Positions 33,472-42,606 of a DNA stretch of 64,000 nucleotides are shown here, piece by piece. Source of the DNA: Bacillota bacterium (GTDB lineage Bacteria > Bacillota_I > Bacilli_A > RF39 > UBA660); assembly GCA_023460995.1 (NCBI GenBank), contig JAEWOE010000003.1:1-64000 (forward strand), written 5' to 3'. Position numbers and translations under genes: made by a program. The first letter of the stretch is position 1, and each line of letters opens with the position of its first letter. The notes under the pieces were generated by a model. It was not told the DNA's origin, did no database searches, and saw nothing but the letters and a program-made list of their open reading frames with translations.

Positions 33472-34170
33472 ATGACAGAAGTTAGCAAGTTGGATAATAA
33501 AGTAGATAAAATAGTAGAAGTCGAAAGTGTCCATATACAAGGATTAATTAAAGAAATTATTCATGATTCTAAAACAAAACCAAGAGAAGTATCTGATGTA
33601 AAGTATCATCATAATAGATCTTATTCTAGTGCACCAACCGTTATTCGAAACGGAATATTATCTATGTCTGAATCAACAAAAAAAGGAATTACAAATTTTA
33701 GTAAACAAGACTTAGAAAAGTATGACCGTGAAGACCATGTTAATGGAATAACAAAAATATCTGTTGCTTCAACAGATGTTGATCATAGTAAGTTATATAG
33801 GGGAGAAATGGTTTATTGTCCTTTTCATCCATGTAGCATAGATATACTTATTTCTGGTGAAGTAAAAGCGTATAGAGATACTACAAACTATTATAATGAA
33901 TTCTTAATTGAAAATATGATCTTACCAAAAAGTTTCAGATCAGTAGATGCTAGAATACTTAAAATATTTATTGATAAAACAATATATCTTAATAATGATA
34001 CAACCTTAATTAAATTACAAAAAACTATTGATAAATACAATAAATTAAGACAAATTGCATTAGCTCTTATGGAAAGTGAATTAGATATTCCATTAAGAGA
34101 AATGAGTGAAGAAAATGTTACTATTGATTTAGATAGAATGTCTAAAGCTCCAGTATTAGTATTAAAATAA
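33472..34170 (+). CDS. Protein of unknown function (232 aa)
   Basis: I recognise no family with confidence. The product is soluble. Residues 44-70 (YHHNRSYSSAPTVIRNGI) look like the beginning of ADP-ribosyltransferase-type folds, in which a His/Arg strand is followed by a helix, and an FLIEN segment with Glu lies near residue 143; this resemblance is weak and may be chance. AAGGTGG precedes the ATG at 33472. It has its own strong promoter and sits between ywbE and the regulated ABC-F gene, in the position that defence genes occupy in the duplicated copy of this region. Confidence 0.6.
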   Translation: MTEVSKLDNKVDKIVEVESVHIQGLIKEIIHDSKTKPREVSDVKYHHNRSYSSAPTVIRNGILSMSESTKKGITNFSKQDLEKYDREDHVNGITKISVASTDVDHSKLYRGEMVYCPFHPCSIDILISGEVKAYRDTTNYYNEFLIENMILPKSFRSVDARILKIFIDKTIYLNNDTTLIKLQKTIDKYNKLRQIALALMESELDIPLREMSEENVTIDLDRMSKAPVLVLK

Positions 34171-34218
34171 TTTTGAAATAGAGCAAAGTTATAATTAAGT
34201 ACATAATTAGAATAAATC

Positions 34219-34247
34219 TTTACAAATTTTTAAACATAGATTATAAT
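34219..34247 (+). promoter_or_regulatory. Promoter for the ABC-F leader (first copy)
   Basis: TTTACA (34219-34224) and TATAAT (34242-34247) are 17 bases apart. The same promoter with the same spacing precedes the second ABC-F copy at 46986-47014. Confidence 0.85.
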
Positions 34248-34269
34248 GTTAAAAGAAGGAGCGATTACT

Positions 34270-34323
34270 ATGTATTATATAAAGCGTGTCATCATGCATA
34301 CTGCAGGTAATCACATCTGTTAA
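34270..34323 (+). CDS. 17-residue leader peptide of the ABC-F attenuator (first copy)
   Basis: An ATG with a strong GAAGGAG site encodes MYYIKRVIMHTAGNHIC and then TAA. The second copy of the locus has a leader of the same length, MYSINHVIMYTASNHIS, so the peptide is conserved in the pattern MYxIxxVIMxTAxNHI. Its last seven codons lie in sequence that pairs with the downstream leader RNA, as in ribosome-sensing attenuators of antibiotic-resistance genes. No other function is likely. Confidence 0.8.
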   Translation: MYYIKRVIMHTAGNHIC

Positions 34324-34415
34324 TTAATTCATAAAAATTATATTAAGCAGGTGTGATGTTTTCGTTGTGCCTGCATCCAAAACCATATGGATGTATTTTC
34401 CATATGGTTTTTATT
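34302..34415 (+). promoter_or_regulatory. Transcription attenuator of the ABC-F gene (first copy)
   Basis: Three pairings compete. TGCAGG (34302-34307) pairs with CCTGCA (34370-34375) around an inner stem ATCACATCTG (34310-34319) with CAGGTGTGAT (34348-34357). A terminator forms from AAAACCATATGGA and TCCATATGGTTTT (34379-34411) with a T run. An antiterminator can form from CATCCA (34374-34379) and TGGATG (34388-34393), which excludes the terminator. A ribosome stalled in the leader peptide would break the first stems and free CATCCA. This is the arrangement known for vmlR-, vga- and cplR-type ABC-F genes; the mechanism here is inferred. Confidence 0.75.
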
Positions 34416-34434
34416 ATATAAGGGAGTGATTAAT

Positions 34435-36063
34435 ATGATAGATATAAGTTTAAGCAAAGTAACCAAATCTTATGGATTTGATAATATACTTGATAATATA
34501 AGTTTAGAAATAAATAGAGGAGATATAGTATCTATAGTAGGAGATAATGGGTCAGGCAAAAGTACGTTATTAAAAATAATAGCAAAAGAAGAAAATATAA
34601 GTAGTGGAACAGTAGCTATTCGAAATGGCGCTACTGTAGGAATGTTGCATCAAATCCCAGATGTAGAGATAGATGTTAAAGTAATAGATATATTATATAG
34701 AAGTGTAAAAGAGATATTAGACATTGAAGAGAAGTTAAAAGTCTATGAAAATAAAATGTCTAAATTAACTGGAAAAGAATTAGATAAAGTATTAAATAGT
34801 TATAGTAATTTACAAGAAAAGTATATAAATATGGGCGGATATGAAGTAAGTGAAAAAATAGGTAGAATTGTTACTGGATTTAAAATAAAAAATTTACTTA
34901 ATAGTAATTTTAATATACTTAGTGGTGGTGAAAAAACAATCGTTAGTTTAGCAGCATTAATGATAAAAAATCCCGATATATTACTTTTAGACGAACCAAC
35001 TAATCATTTAGATATAGATACTTTAGAATGGTTAGAAGATTATTTAAAGGCATATAAAGGTACTATTGTAATTGTTTCACATGATAGATATTTCTTAGAT
35101 AAAATAAGTTCTAAAACAATACTTATTGAAAATGGTAGTGTCGAAATATTTCATGGTAATTATAGTTATTATTTAGAAGAAAATGAAAAAAGAATGTTGA
35201 TTGAATTTAAAAACTATAACGATCAGCAAAAACAAATAAATGCTATGAAAGCATCTATAAAAAGATTACAAGAGTTTGGACGTTTAGCAAATCCAGGTGG
35301 AGAAGCTTTCTTTAAGAGAGCTACTAATATTCAAAAAAGATTAGATAAAATGGAAAAGGTAAATAGACCTGTTATAAAAAAAGAATTGCCTCTTAATTTT
35401 GATATGAACATGAGATCTGGTAAGGAAGTAATTATAGTAAAAGATTTAAGCATACAGTATGATAAAATATTATTTAATAATGCTAATATGTTAGTAAGAT
35501 TTGGTGAACACATTTGTTTAGTAGGTAATAATGGTACTGGAAAAAGTACTCTTATAAAGAATATATTAGATGGCAATGATAGTATTAAAATTGGATCTAA
35601 TTTAAATATAGGATATATACCACAAGAAATACATTTTGAAGATCAAAATAAAACAATATTAGAAGTAGCACGAGAATTCTATGTAGGAGATGAGCAGCAC
35701 TTACGCTCTTCATTATTTAGGTTTATGTTCTATGGAGAAAATATCCAAAAGAAAGTTAGTAAAATATCTGGTGGAGAAAAAGTTAGATTAAAGTTATTTT
35801 GCCTAATGCAACAAAAAGCTAATTTACTTATTTTAGATGAACCTACTAATCATATTGATATAGCTACTAGAGAGATACTAGAAAGTGCTTTAAATGAATT
35901 TAACGGTACTATATTATTTATATCTCATGATAGATATTTCATTAATAAAGTTGCAAATAAGATAGTTGCAATAGAGGATGCTAAATTGGTTGAGTATGTT
36001 GGGGATTATGATTATTATAAAAACATAGTGCAAAACATAGAGCACATTATAAAGAATAAATAA
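34435..36063 (+). CDS. Antibiotic-resistance-type ABC-F ribosome protection protein
   Basis: The 542-residue protein has two complete ATPase domains: Walker A GDNGSGKST near residue 36, signature LSGGEKT, DEPTNHLDID; then GNNGTGKST near residue 366, ISGGEKVR, DEPTNHIDIA. The interdomain linker (about 245-300, rich in Lys/Gln/Arg with EFGRLANPGGEAFFKRA at its tip) is the segment that reaches toward the ribosomal peptidyl-transferase centre. No membrane parts. The architecture plus the leader attenuator match the VmlR/CplR group that rescues ribosomes from lincosamides, pleuromutilins and streptogramin A. Drug range cannot be read. Start at 34435 follows AAGGGAGTGAT; the frame opens earlier inside the terminator. 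Confidence 0.85.
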   Translation: MIDISLSKVTKSYGFDNILDNISLEINRGDIVSIVGDNGSGKSTLLKIIAKEENISSGTVAIRNGATVGMLHQIPDVEIDVKVIDILYRSVKEILDIEEKLKVYENKMSKLTGKELDKVLNSYSNLQEKYINMGGYEVSEKIGRIVTGFKIKNLLNSNFNILSGGEKTIVSLAALMIKNPDILLLDEPTNHLDIDTLEWLEDYLKAYKGTIVIVSHDRYFLDKISSKTILIENGSVEIFHGNYSYYLEENEKRMLIEFKNYNDQQKQINAMKASIKRLQEFGRLANPGGEAFFKRATNIQKRLDKMEKVNRPVIKKELPLNFDMNMRSGKEVIIVKDLSIQYDKILFNNANMLVRFGEHICLVGNNGTGKSTLIKNILDGNDSIKIGSNLNIGYIPQEIHFEDQNKTILEVAREFYVGDEQHLRSSLFRFMFYGENIQKKVSKISGGEKVRLKLFCLMQQKANLLILDEPTNHIDIATREILESALNEFNGTILFISHDRYFINKVANKIVAIEDAKLVEYVGDYDYYKNIVQNIEHIIKNK

Positions 36064-36089
36064 TTGATATTGAACTAGTCAATAAAAAG

Positions 36090-36416
36090 TAGGAACATAG
36101 CAATAATCAAATGAGAAAAATATCTTAAGTACAAAATATGCTACTCTTAATGTGAGAATTATTGTCATAGTAATTATTACCCTTATTAAAGGAGCCCACT
36201 CAACCAAAGTTTATTTATTATAGTTACGTATTAAATATATATTATTTAATATAAAATATATACATATAATAAGTTATTTAAAGTAGTAAACATACTGAAA
36301 ATATTTAAGTTTAAATTACAGTTTAGTATACCGGTAGTTGTTATTAATAAAAATATAACAATTATACATAGTACTGCTTTGTATATGATAGAAATCATTT
36401 TATTATTGATTTTCAT
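36090..36416 (-). pseudogene. Degenerate Pr6Pr membrane protein copy
   Basis: Reading leftwards from an ATG at 36416, the first 57 codons match the intact gene at 32344 (MKINNKMISIIYKAVL, NLNLNIFSMFTTLNN), then stops and shifts appear. Downstream, scraps such as VAYFVLK can still be matched down to about position 36090, where the copy ends. The C-terminal half is missing. Clearly a broken duplicate. Confidence 0.8.
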
Positions 36417-36432
36417 ACCATCACCATGATAA

Positions 36433-36570
36433 TTAGTACTTAAGAAAGAACAAAGAACAGGTGTACTTACCAAAGGAGTAGTAGATAGAATACTAACTAA
36501 TAGTATGAATCATCCAAGAGTTATTAAAGTAATGCTTACCGATGGACAAGTGGGTAGGTGCAGAAAATAG
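36433..36570 (+). pseudogene. Degenerate ywbE copy
   Basis: The frame from VLKKEQRTGVLTKGVVDRIL to DGQVGR matches ywbE, but the start codon and first 17 residues are absent, a Gly is changed (HPRVIK), and a deletion before the end shifts the frame to a stop (GRCRK). The upstream part joins directly to the start region of the Pr6Pr copy: the intergenic promoter region present in the other two copies has been deleted between short repeats (ATAATTA / AATAGTA). Confidence 0.85.
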
Positions 36571-36601
36571 AGAATTATTAATGTAAATAAAGTAAAACAA
36601 G

Positions 36602-36628
36602 ACAACTAAGAAAACTTAGTTGTTTTTG
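36602..36628 (+). terminator. Terminator after the ywbE remnant
   Basis: ACAACTAAG-AAAA-CTTAGTTGT followed by TTTTT, a perfect 9-bp stem. Confidence 0.85.
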
Positions 36629-36850
36629 ATATATACTAGAAATTTTGTATTGCCATTTTTGTAATTTAATATTTACTTGACGAAAAAACAAAAAAATATT
36701 ATTTTTATGATATAATTAAAATACAGGAAGTGTGTAGTATTTACATCATCGAATACTCTAAATCATATTTTTATATATGATTTTAAGTGAATGGAGGTGA
36801 AGCTAAAAACTTTTTAAGACTTTTAATTATTTTTGAACATAGGAGGAAAA

Positions 36851-37372
36851 ATGAAAAAAAATAATGTCAAAATAATTACAAATTTTTTATTTAGTATAAT
36901 GTTAGTTTCGATTTTATTCATCAATTGCAATGTAAAGGCTGCAACAACGTTAAGAACTTATTCTTTTAGCGGAACAGCGGGAACATTTGGTGGTACCTAT
37001 TTGGATTTGCAATATTTACAGGGTATTTCTGCAGACTATGTAAAAGTAACTGTTTCTACATCCGGAGGAGATGAATATGATTTAAGATTAGCATATACAT
37101 CAACTTTTCCATCAGAAAGAAGAATACTTGCACAAAAAACAAAAATAACTGCAAAAGGTAGTAGTTATACTTTCTACTTTATACCACAAAATGGAAGTTG
37201 TCCATCTTCAAATTCAGCGAGATGCATAACAGTTCCGGTAGTTTCACAAATATCTAGTAGTAATGAAGCAGTTTTAGATTATGATGTAATGTATGGAATT
37301 GAAATACATAATAGATCTTGGTTAGGTGGGACTTTAAGTTTTGATGTTACATACAGTTTTATGAATTATTAA
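36851..37372 (+). CDS. Secreted protein of unknown function (173 aa)
   Basis: The product starts with a Sec signal peptide: KKNN, a hydrophobic core (about residues 10-28) and a likely cut after NVKA near residue 32. The mature part is about 140 residues, rich in Ser, Thr, Gly and Tyr and predicted to be all beta. Two cysteines about eight residues apart (SCPSSNSARC) could form a disulfide. No family recognised. AGGAGG sits directly ahead of the ATG at 36851. An ATP-binding/permease gene follows after 48 bases, and the two are probably one unit. Confidence 0.7.
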   Translation: MKKNNVKIITNFLFSIMLVSILFINCNVKAATTLRTYSFSGTAGTFGGTYLDLQYLQGISADYVKVTVSTSGGDEYDLRLAYTSTFPSERRILAQKTKITAKGSSYTFYFIPQNGSCPSSNSARCITVPVVSQISSSNEAVLDYDVMYGIEIHNRSWLGGTLSFDVTYSFMNY

Positions 37373-37420
37373 TAAAAAAAGGCTGATTTTTTTAGCCCTT
37401 TTTTATCGGAGGATGATTAT

Positions 37421-40087
37421 ATGTTTTTAATAAATAATGTAACTAAAATTTATAAGTCAAAAAAGTGTGAAAATACGAAGGCATTAAATAATGTCTCTTT
37501 AAAGTTTGGAAATAAAGGATTAATATTTATATTAGGTAAGAGTGGTAGTGGTAAAACAACTTTTTTAAATATTATTGGAGGATTAGATAAATATGATTCT
37601 GGAGAAATAATATTCAATAATAAATCTTTCAATAAGTTTAAAAGTAAAGATTATGATTTCTTTAGGAACACAAATGTTGGATTTGTGTTTCAGGATTTTA
37701 ATTTATTTGAAGAATACAATGTTTACCAAAATATTGAACTTGCTGTTAATTTGCAAAAAAGTAAAATCAAAAAAGATAGAATAGATATTTTACTTAAAAA
37801 TATAGGCCTAGAATCTTTTGGAAAAAGAAAGATAAATGAACTATCTGGTGGTCAAAAACAAAGAGTAGCAATAGCAAGAGCAATTGTTAAAAAACCCAAT
37901 ATAATTTTAGCTGATGAACCAACAGGCTCTTTGGATTTTGAAACAGGGAATCAAATTTTGGATTTGCTAAAAAAAATAAGTAAAGAAAAATTAGTAATTG
38001 TCGTGTCACACGATATAGAAGCAGCAAAAAAATACGCAGATAGAATAATTGAAATGAAAGACGGAACAATAATTAATGATATTGGGAATAATAGTAGTGA
38101 AAATAATGACGATGTTTACAGCTGTAAAAAATCAAAATTACCATTTGTTTCTACATTAAAGTTTGCTTTAGCAAATCTTAAAGTTAATAAAATAAGACTT
38201 GCTTTTAGTATTATACTAATGGGTATAGCTTTGACTTTTTTTGGAATGTCAAAGATATTATCAGAATATAACATTCCTTATTCACATGCTGAAACAATGA
38301 AAAAAGAAAACAACACTTTAATTGCTATAAATAAAAATGCCCAAAAAGATGATGGTACATATGCAACTAGAAGTGGAGTATATCTACCATTTTTAGAAAA
38401 TGATATAAACAAAGTAGAGTTTATGTTAAAAAAAGACACATATAAAATGTATAATTTATTCGAAGGTGGTAGTAGTGTCAATTTTGATATACCTAAAAAA
38501 ATAGATTCAAACACACCCATATATTATAATTATTTATTTTCTCAAATAAACTTTGTTGAATTAAGTGAGTCTGATGATTTTGAAGAATTTAATATTAACA
38601 TTATTGGTGATTTTCCTGAAAAATATGATGAGATAGTAATACATAAATATCTTGCAGATTATATAATATATAATGGCATATATTTATATACTGAAGATAA
38701 TAAAAAGGAAATATACTATCCTAAAAGTTATGATGAAATAATTGAGGATGCAAAGGAATTTAAACTTGGTAGTACAAAAGTTAAAATAGTTGGAATTGTT
38801 GATGATGATTTATCACCATATGACAGTTTAAAAAGTGCAACATACAATACAGATAATATAGATATTCAAAATTCAAATGAAATATTTATAAATAATTATG
38901 GTGAAATAAATAAAATGGTTTTTGTTAAGGAAGGATTTAAAGATAATATAGTTCTTAATAAAAACGATATTATGGACGCTAGCTATTTTCAATTTTCAAT
39001 TAATATAGGTGATGTAGGCTTTCCAATTAATTCTGATTGTAAGTTATTACATGAAAAAATAAAAGTTTACAATGGCACAAAAGAAATTGATTTAGATAGT
39101 TTGAATAATGATGAAATAGTTATTAATGAAGAGTATTTAGACATGTTAACTAATTATACATTTTCGGAAGAATTAACAAAATATATTGATTTGAAAATTC
39201 AAGAACAAGAAGATGCAATTAAGGAACAAAATGAAATGATTGATAAAGTAGATGCGATTTTAGAGGAAGATCCAGATGCTGATATTAGTCAATACGTAAT
39301 AAAAGATATTATTATAAGAACTGAAGAAGATTATAAAAAGGATTATATCTATAATTATTTAAATGAAAATAATATAATTGGATCATCTATTTCGTTAACA
39401 ATGTTTGATAATGAAAAAAGAGTTAATAAAAAAATAGAAAATGACATTGGAAATGTGAAAATTATTGGATACATTGATAACGGAACAACTTTTTACATTT
39501 CAAATAATATTTTGGAACCTTATATTCATGATAAATATGAAATAATGAAATTATATTTCAATGAAAACAATTATGATACGTTAATGAAAATATTTCAAAA
39601 TATTCCAATAGACAATTCTTTATATACGACTGAAACAAGTTATTCATCTAATATAATTAATGCAATTGATATTTTAGAAAAAGTTTCATTAGTTTCTTTT
39701 TATGCTTGTATAGTTTTCTTTATTTTTGCAAGTATGTTAATGATTAATTTTATTGGAATAACAGTTACTAATAATAAGAAGCAAATTGGTATTCTAAGAG
39801 CTATAGGTGCAAGAAAAAAAGATGTTCTTCGAATATATATATTTGAAGGCTTAGTAGTTGGCTTATTATCATTTATAATATCTTTAATAATATGCATTAT
39901 TTGTACAAAAGTAGGAAATATAATATTTACACAAAAATTATTATTCAGTATAGAGCCGATTATCTTCAATTTCTCTATAATAATAAAAATTTTACTTGTA
40001 ACATTAACAATTTCATTTTTTTCAACAATCTTATCCATTAGTAAGATTAATAAAATGAAACCTGTAGACGCTATATCTAATAAATAA
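37421..40087 (+). CDS. MacB/FtsX-type ABC transporter with fused ATPase and permease
   Basis: The 888-residue protein combines an ATPase domain (residues 1-225: GKSGSGKTT near 40, LSGGQKQR, LADEPTGSLD, SHDIEAAKKYADR) with an FtsX-like permease: one membrane helix near 255-275, a large outside domain (about 280-740), and three helices near 760-870 with GIVGRAIGARKKDV-like text (GILRAIGARKKDVLRIY). Such proteins do not move small solutes through a pore; they use ATP to drive outside changes such as release of lipoproteins or peptides, or sensing of antimicrobial peptides. Its partner may be the secreted protein ahead, as cargo, immunity factor or periplasmic subunit. GGAGGATG precedes the ATG. 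Confidence 0.82.
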   Translation: MFLINNVTKIYKSKKCENTKALNNVSLKFGNKGLIFILGKSGSGKTTFLNIIGGLDKYDSGEIIFNNKSFNKFKSKDYDFFRNTNVGFVFQDFNLFEEYNVYQNIELAVNLQKSKIKKDRIDILLKNIGLESFGKRKINELSGGQKQRVAIARAIVKKPNIILADEPTGSLDFETGNQILDLLKKISKEKLVIVVSHDIEAAKKYADRIIEMKDGTIINDIGNNSSENNDDVYSCKKSKLPFVSTLKFALANLKVNKIRLAFSIILMGIALTFFGMSKILSEYNIPYSHAETMKKENNTLIAINKNAQKDDGTYATRSGVYLPFLENDINKVEFMLKKDTYKMYNLFEGGSSVNFDIPKKIDSNTPIYYNYLFSQINFVELSESDDFEEFNINIIGDFPEKYDEIVIHKYLADYIIYNGIYLYTEDNKKEIYYPKSYDEIIEDAKEFKLGSTKVKIVGIVDDDLSPYDSLKSATYNTDNIDIQNSNEIFINNYGEINKMVFVKEGFKDNIVLNKNDIMDASYFQFSINIGDVGFPINSDCKLLHEKIKVYNGTKEIDLDSLNNDEIVINEEYLDMLTNYTFSEELTKYIDLKIQEQEDAIKEQNEMIDKVDAILEEDPDADISQYVIKDIIIRTEEDYKKDYIYNYLNENNIIGSSISLTMFDNEKRVNKKIENDIGNVKIIGYIDNGTTFYISNNILEPYIHDKYEIMKLYFNENNYDTLMKIFQNIPIDNSLYTTETSYSSNIINAIDILEKVSLVSFYACIVFFIFASMLMINFIGITVTNNKKQIGILRAIGARKKDVLRIYIFEGLVVGLLSFIISLIICIICTKVGNIIFTQKLLFSIEPIIFNFSIIIKILLVTLTISFFSTILSISKINKMKPVDAISNK

Positions 40088-40121
40088 GAAATCAAGATAT
40101 ATTTATTTAATTTAATTTTAT

Positions 40122-40144
40122 TGGAGCCAAAAGGCTCTTTTTTG
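40122..40144 (+). terminator. Terminator after the MacB-like gene
   Basis: GAGCC-AAAA-GGCTC and six T. Confidence 0.8.
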
Positions 40145-40232
40145 TTATGCAGTTTTATTTTTAGTTATTTAGCTTACAGCAATGAAAAATAATATATTTT
40201 ATGGTATATTATAAATAATAGTAGGTGATTTT

Positions 40233-40616
40233 ATGAAAAAAATTATTCCGTATATATTTAATTATACATTGTTCATGATCTTAGGACATTTAATTATTCG
40301 TTTGGGTATCACAAGTATATATCGTTTACCACTTTATATATTACCCTTTTTTAATCTTTTAGCAATTTCTTATACAATTAAATATCCTATGGAGAGAAAA
40401 AAAGATATAACTAAAAGTGAAATTTTTATACCACTATTATTTTCAACAACAATTATTGATTCATTAATAGTCTTTTTTGCTGAACCATATTTTTCCGTTT
40501 GGATTGTGTTAATAATTTCTAATATTATTGAATTATATCTGATGAAACCAGCTACTGAAAGAATAAAAGAAGAAACACAAAAAAATATTGATGAATATTT
40601 TAAAAAAAAGAAATAA
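40233..40616 (+). CDS. Small multi-pass membrane protein, paralogue of the 55861 gene
   Basis: The 127-residue product has three or four hydrophobic helices (about residues 8-28, 36-50, 64-85, 88-106) and a charged C-terminal tail rich in Glu and Lys. It is a close paralogue of the protein at 55861; the shared core includes SIYRLP, FNLLAISYTIKYP, ERKKD and EIFIPLL. The upstream AATAGTAGGTG ribosome region is also shared. Function unknown. The two copies are both on the plus strand, about 15.6 kb apart, and bracket the defence-rich part of the window. Confidence 0.7.
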   Translation: MKKIIPYIFNYTLFMILGHLIIRLGITSIYRLPLYILPFFNLLAISYTIKYPMERKKDITKSEIFIPLLFSTTIIDSLIVFFAEPYFSVWIVLIISNIIELYLMKPATERIKEETQKNIDEYFKKKK

Positions 40617-40909
40617 TAGCATACAATAAAAATAAGTTATATAGTTTAGTGAACTATCTTTAATAAATTAATAAAATATAAGCAATCAAAACTTTTGTTA
40701 AAATAATAAATTCTTAGAAAAATACAAAAATTTTTAAAATAACTAGAGATGATAAAAGTGTTAATATGTAATGAAAAGCATAAATAATCTAATTAAAGTT
40801 ATTTGTGTTTTTTATGGATTTTATATAAAATAATAGTTTCTTTTTGTAAAATAAGTTAGCAAATATGATAAGATATAGATAATTTATTTTTGAAAGAGAG
40901 GTTGTTTTA
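40617..40909. other. AT-rich intergenic region
   Basis: Nearly 300 bases with no open frame of note. There is a weak inverted repeat around AAGCATAAATAA / TTATTTGTGTT near 40778-40810 that could be a poor terminator. Nothing else can be supported. Confidence 0.4.
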
Positions 40910-41596
40910 ATGATAAAAGAAATTGAAAATATGTATAGTAATGTGATTGATTGGAAAAAATATATGAATTGTTATATGTTAGTTACTATATCATTTATTA
41001 TAATAATGTATATTTTAATAACATTACTTGAAATTCCTTTTTATTTTATATTTTTATCATATATAATAGCATATATAATGATATATATTTTTATTTTAAT
41101 TGAACTTGATATTGATTTTATTTCTTGGGATGCTTTTAAAATTAAACAGAATTTTAAAAGATTTAACAATTATAAATATAAAAAAAGAAAAAATGTAGTT
41201 AAAAATATATTGATAGCTTATAATTGTTTTTCAAAAGAAGAAATATTATTTTTAATTTCAATTTATAAAAATAAAAAGAAAAAAGAAATACATAGGGATT
41301 GGATAACTATTTTAATATCATTGATTGTAGGATTAGTTCCAATTTTCACTAGTGATTTTTTTCTCGAAAATGCCACAAAAATAGTTGCTTATATTATATC
41401 TACTGTCTTCTTTGCTATTGTCTTATATTTTTTGCACAAATTCATAATTAAAGGTTTTAGCAATAAGAATTTAAAATATGGTATGTATGAGGAATTAGAA
41501 TTAATATTAAATGAATTATATTTTGACATAAATAAAGAAAAAAAAGAATTTAGTTTTTTTCTAAATTTAAAAAGTTTGTTGGGATTAACTAAATAA
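40910..41596 (+). CDS. Membrane protein of unknown function (228 aa)
   Basis: The product has two pairs of membrane helices (about residues 22-44 and 48-66; 127-147 and 156-178) separated by a basic cytoplasmic stretch rich in Lys and Asn, and ends with a charged tail of about 45 residues. No family recognised; the paired-helix layout recalls the SLATT-type pore proteins of defence systems only in outline. AGAGAGG precedes the ATG. The gene is alone, with a terminator about 170 bases after it. Confidence 0.6.
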   Translation: MIKEIENMYSNVIDWKKYMNCYMLVTISFIIIMYILITLLEIPFYFIFLSYIIAYIMIYIFILIELDIDFISWDAFKIKQNFKRFNNYKYKKRKNVVKNILIAYNCFSKEEILFLISIYKNKKKKEIHRDWITILISLIVGLVPIFTSDFFLENATKIVAYIISTVFFAIVLYFLHKFIIKGFSNKNLKYGMYEELELILNELYFDINKEKKEFSFFLNLKSLLGLTK

Positions 41597-41764
41597 TAAA
41601 TTTTTTTAACTTGATATAAATATACGGATATACTAAAATGGTAATATTATAGGATATTTTATTTATTATCTGTATGATTTAATTGGATTTTTAATCATTT
41701 ATTAAAGATAATCATATTGAAGTAAATCTGATTTCGAACTCTATATAAAAAACAATACTAGTTT

Positions 41765-41798
41765 AAAATAGCACCTCAAGGAAGAGGTGCTATTTTTG
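41765..41798 (+). terminator. Terminator between the 40910 gene and the Pr6Pr remnant
   Basis: AAAATAGCACCTC and GAGGTGCTATTTT are perfectly paired (13 bp) around AAGGAA with T runs on both strands, so it can stop transcription from both sides. Confidence 0.85.
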
Positions 41799-41843
41799 TA
41801 GGTAAAGCATAATACATATCATCGCCAAATATGGCATTATCTT

Positions 41844-42292
41844 TTATGTAGCAGGTACTGCTGTCCAAACAATTGGGCTATATACTTTAATAAATCCCTT
41901 CTTATCAAATAATATCCAATCTAATATAGTCATAATAGGTACTATATAATGTAACCCTAAAAAAGACATATTAGTAAATGAAACAAAAGAAAAAGACATT
42001 TTAAGTACAAAATGCGCTACTATCAAAGTAAGAGTTATAGCCATAGTAGTTATTCCCTTTAATAAAGGAAACCACTCGACTAAAGTCTTCTTATTATAAT
42101 TATGCATTAAATATATTATATCTAATATAAAATACATAACACATAATAAGTTACTTAAAGTAGTAAACATACTAAAAATATTTAAATTTAAATTACCGTC
42201 TAATACATTGGTAGTTGCTATTAATAAAAACGTAACTCTATATATAATACATCTTTGTATATGATAAAAATCATTTTATTATTCATTTCCAT
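41844..42292 (-). pseudogene. Damaged Pr6Pr membrane protein copy
   Basis: From an ATG at 42292 the frame begins MEMNNKMIFIIYKDVLY like the intact gene at 32344 and then shifts; the main body is open from 42170 (MFTTLSNLLC) to a stop at 41844 after TAVPAT. The intact protein continues about 70 residues beyond this point, so the C-terminal two helices are lost. One frameshift plus one truncation. It is divergent from an intact ywbE copy, as in the first module. Confidence 0.85.
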
Positions 42293-42408
42293 ACCATCGC
42301 CATGATAATTATAGTTCAAACAAATTAACTTTGTGTGAATTTTTCATGAATAGTCTCATACTTTACGTATAGTAGTATGTTATAATGTCAAAAGAAAGAG
42401 GAACATAA

Positions 42409-42606
42409 ATGAATAATACAGTAAGAAATAATATAAGACAAGGTTCTTTAGTACAAATAGTACTTAAGAAAGGTCAAAGAACAGGCGTACTTACCAAGGG
42501 AGTAGTAGATAGAATACTAACTAATAGCATGAATCACCCAAGAGGAATCAAAGTAATGCTTACCGATGGGCAAGTGGGTAGGGTGCAAAAGATAGAAAAA
42601 TTTTAA
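42409..42606 (+). CDS. ywbE: YwbE family protein (second intact copy)
   Basis: The 65-residue product is nearly identical to the one at 33124 (differences such as GSL for GSI, GQRTGV for DQRTGI, and KF for NF at the end). All YwbE motifs are present: IRQGSLVQIVLKKGQRTG, HPRGIKVML and GQVGRV. The ribosome site is AAAGAGGAAC. It survives intact although the Pr6Pr gene divergent from it is broken, so selection seems to keep ywbE and not its neighbour. Confidence 0.88.
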   Translation: MNNTVRNNIRQGSLVQIVLKKGQRTGVLTKGVVDRILTNSMNHPRGIKVMLTDGQVGRVQKIEKF

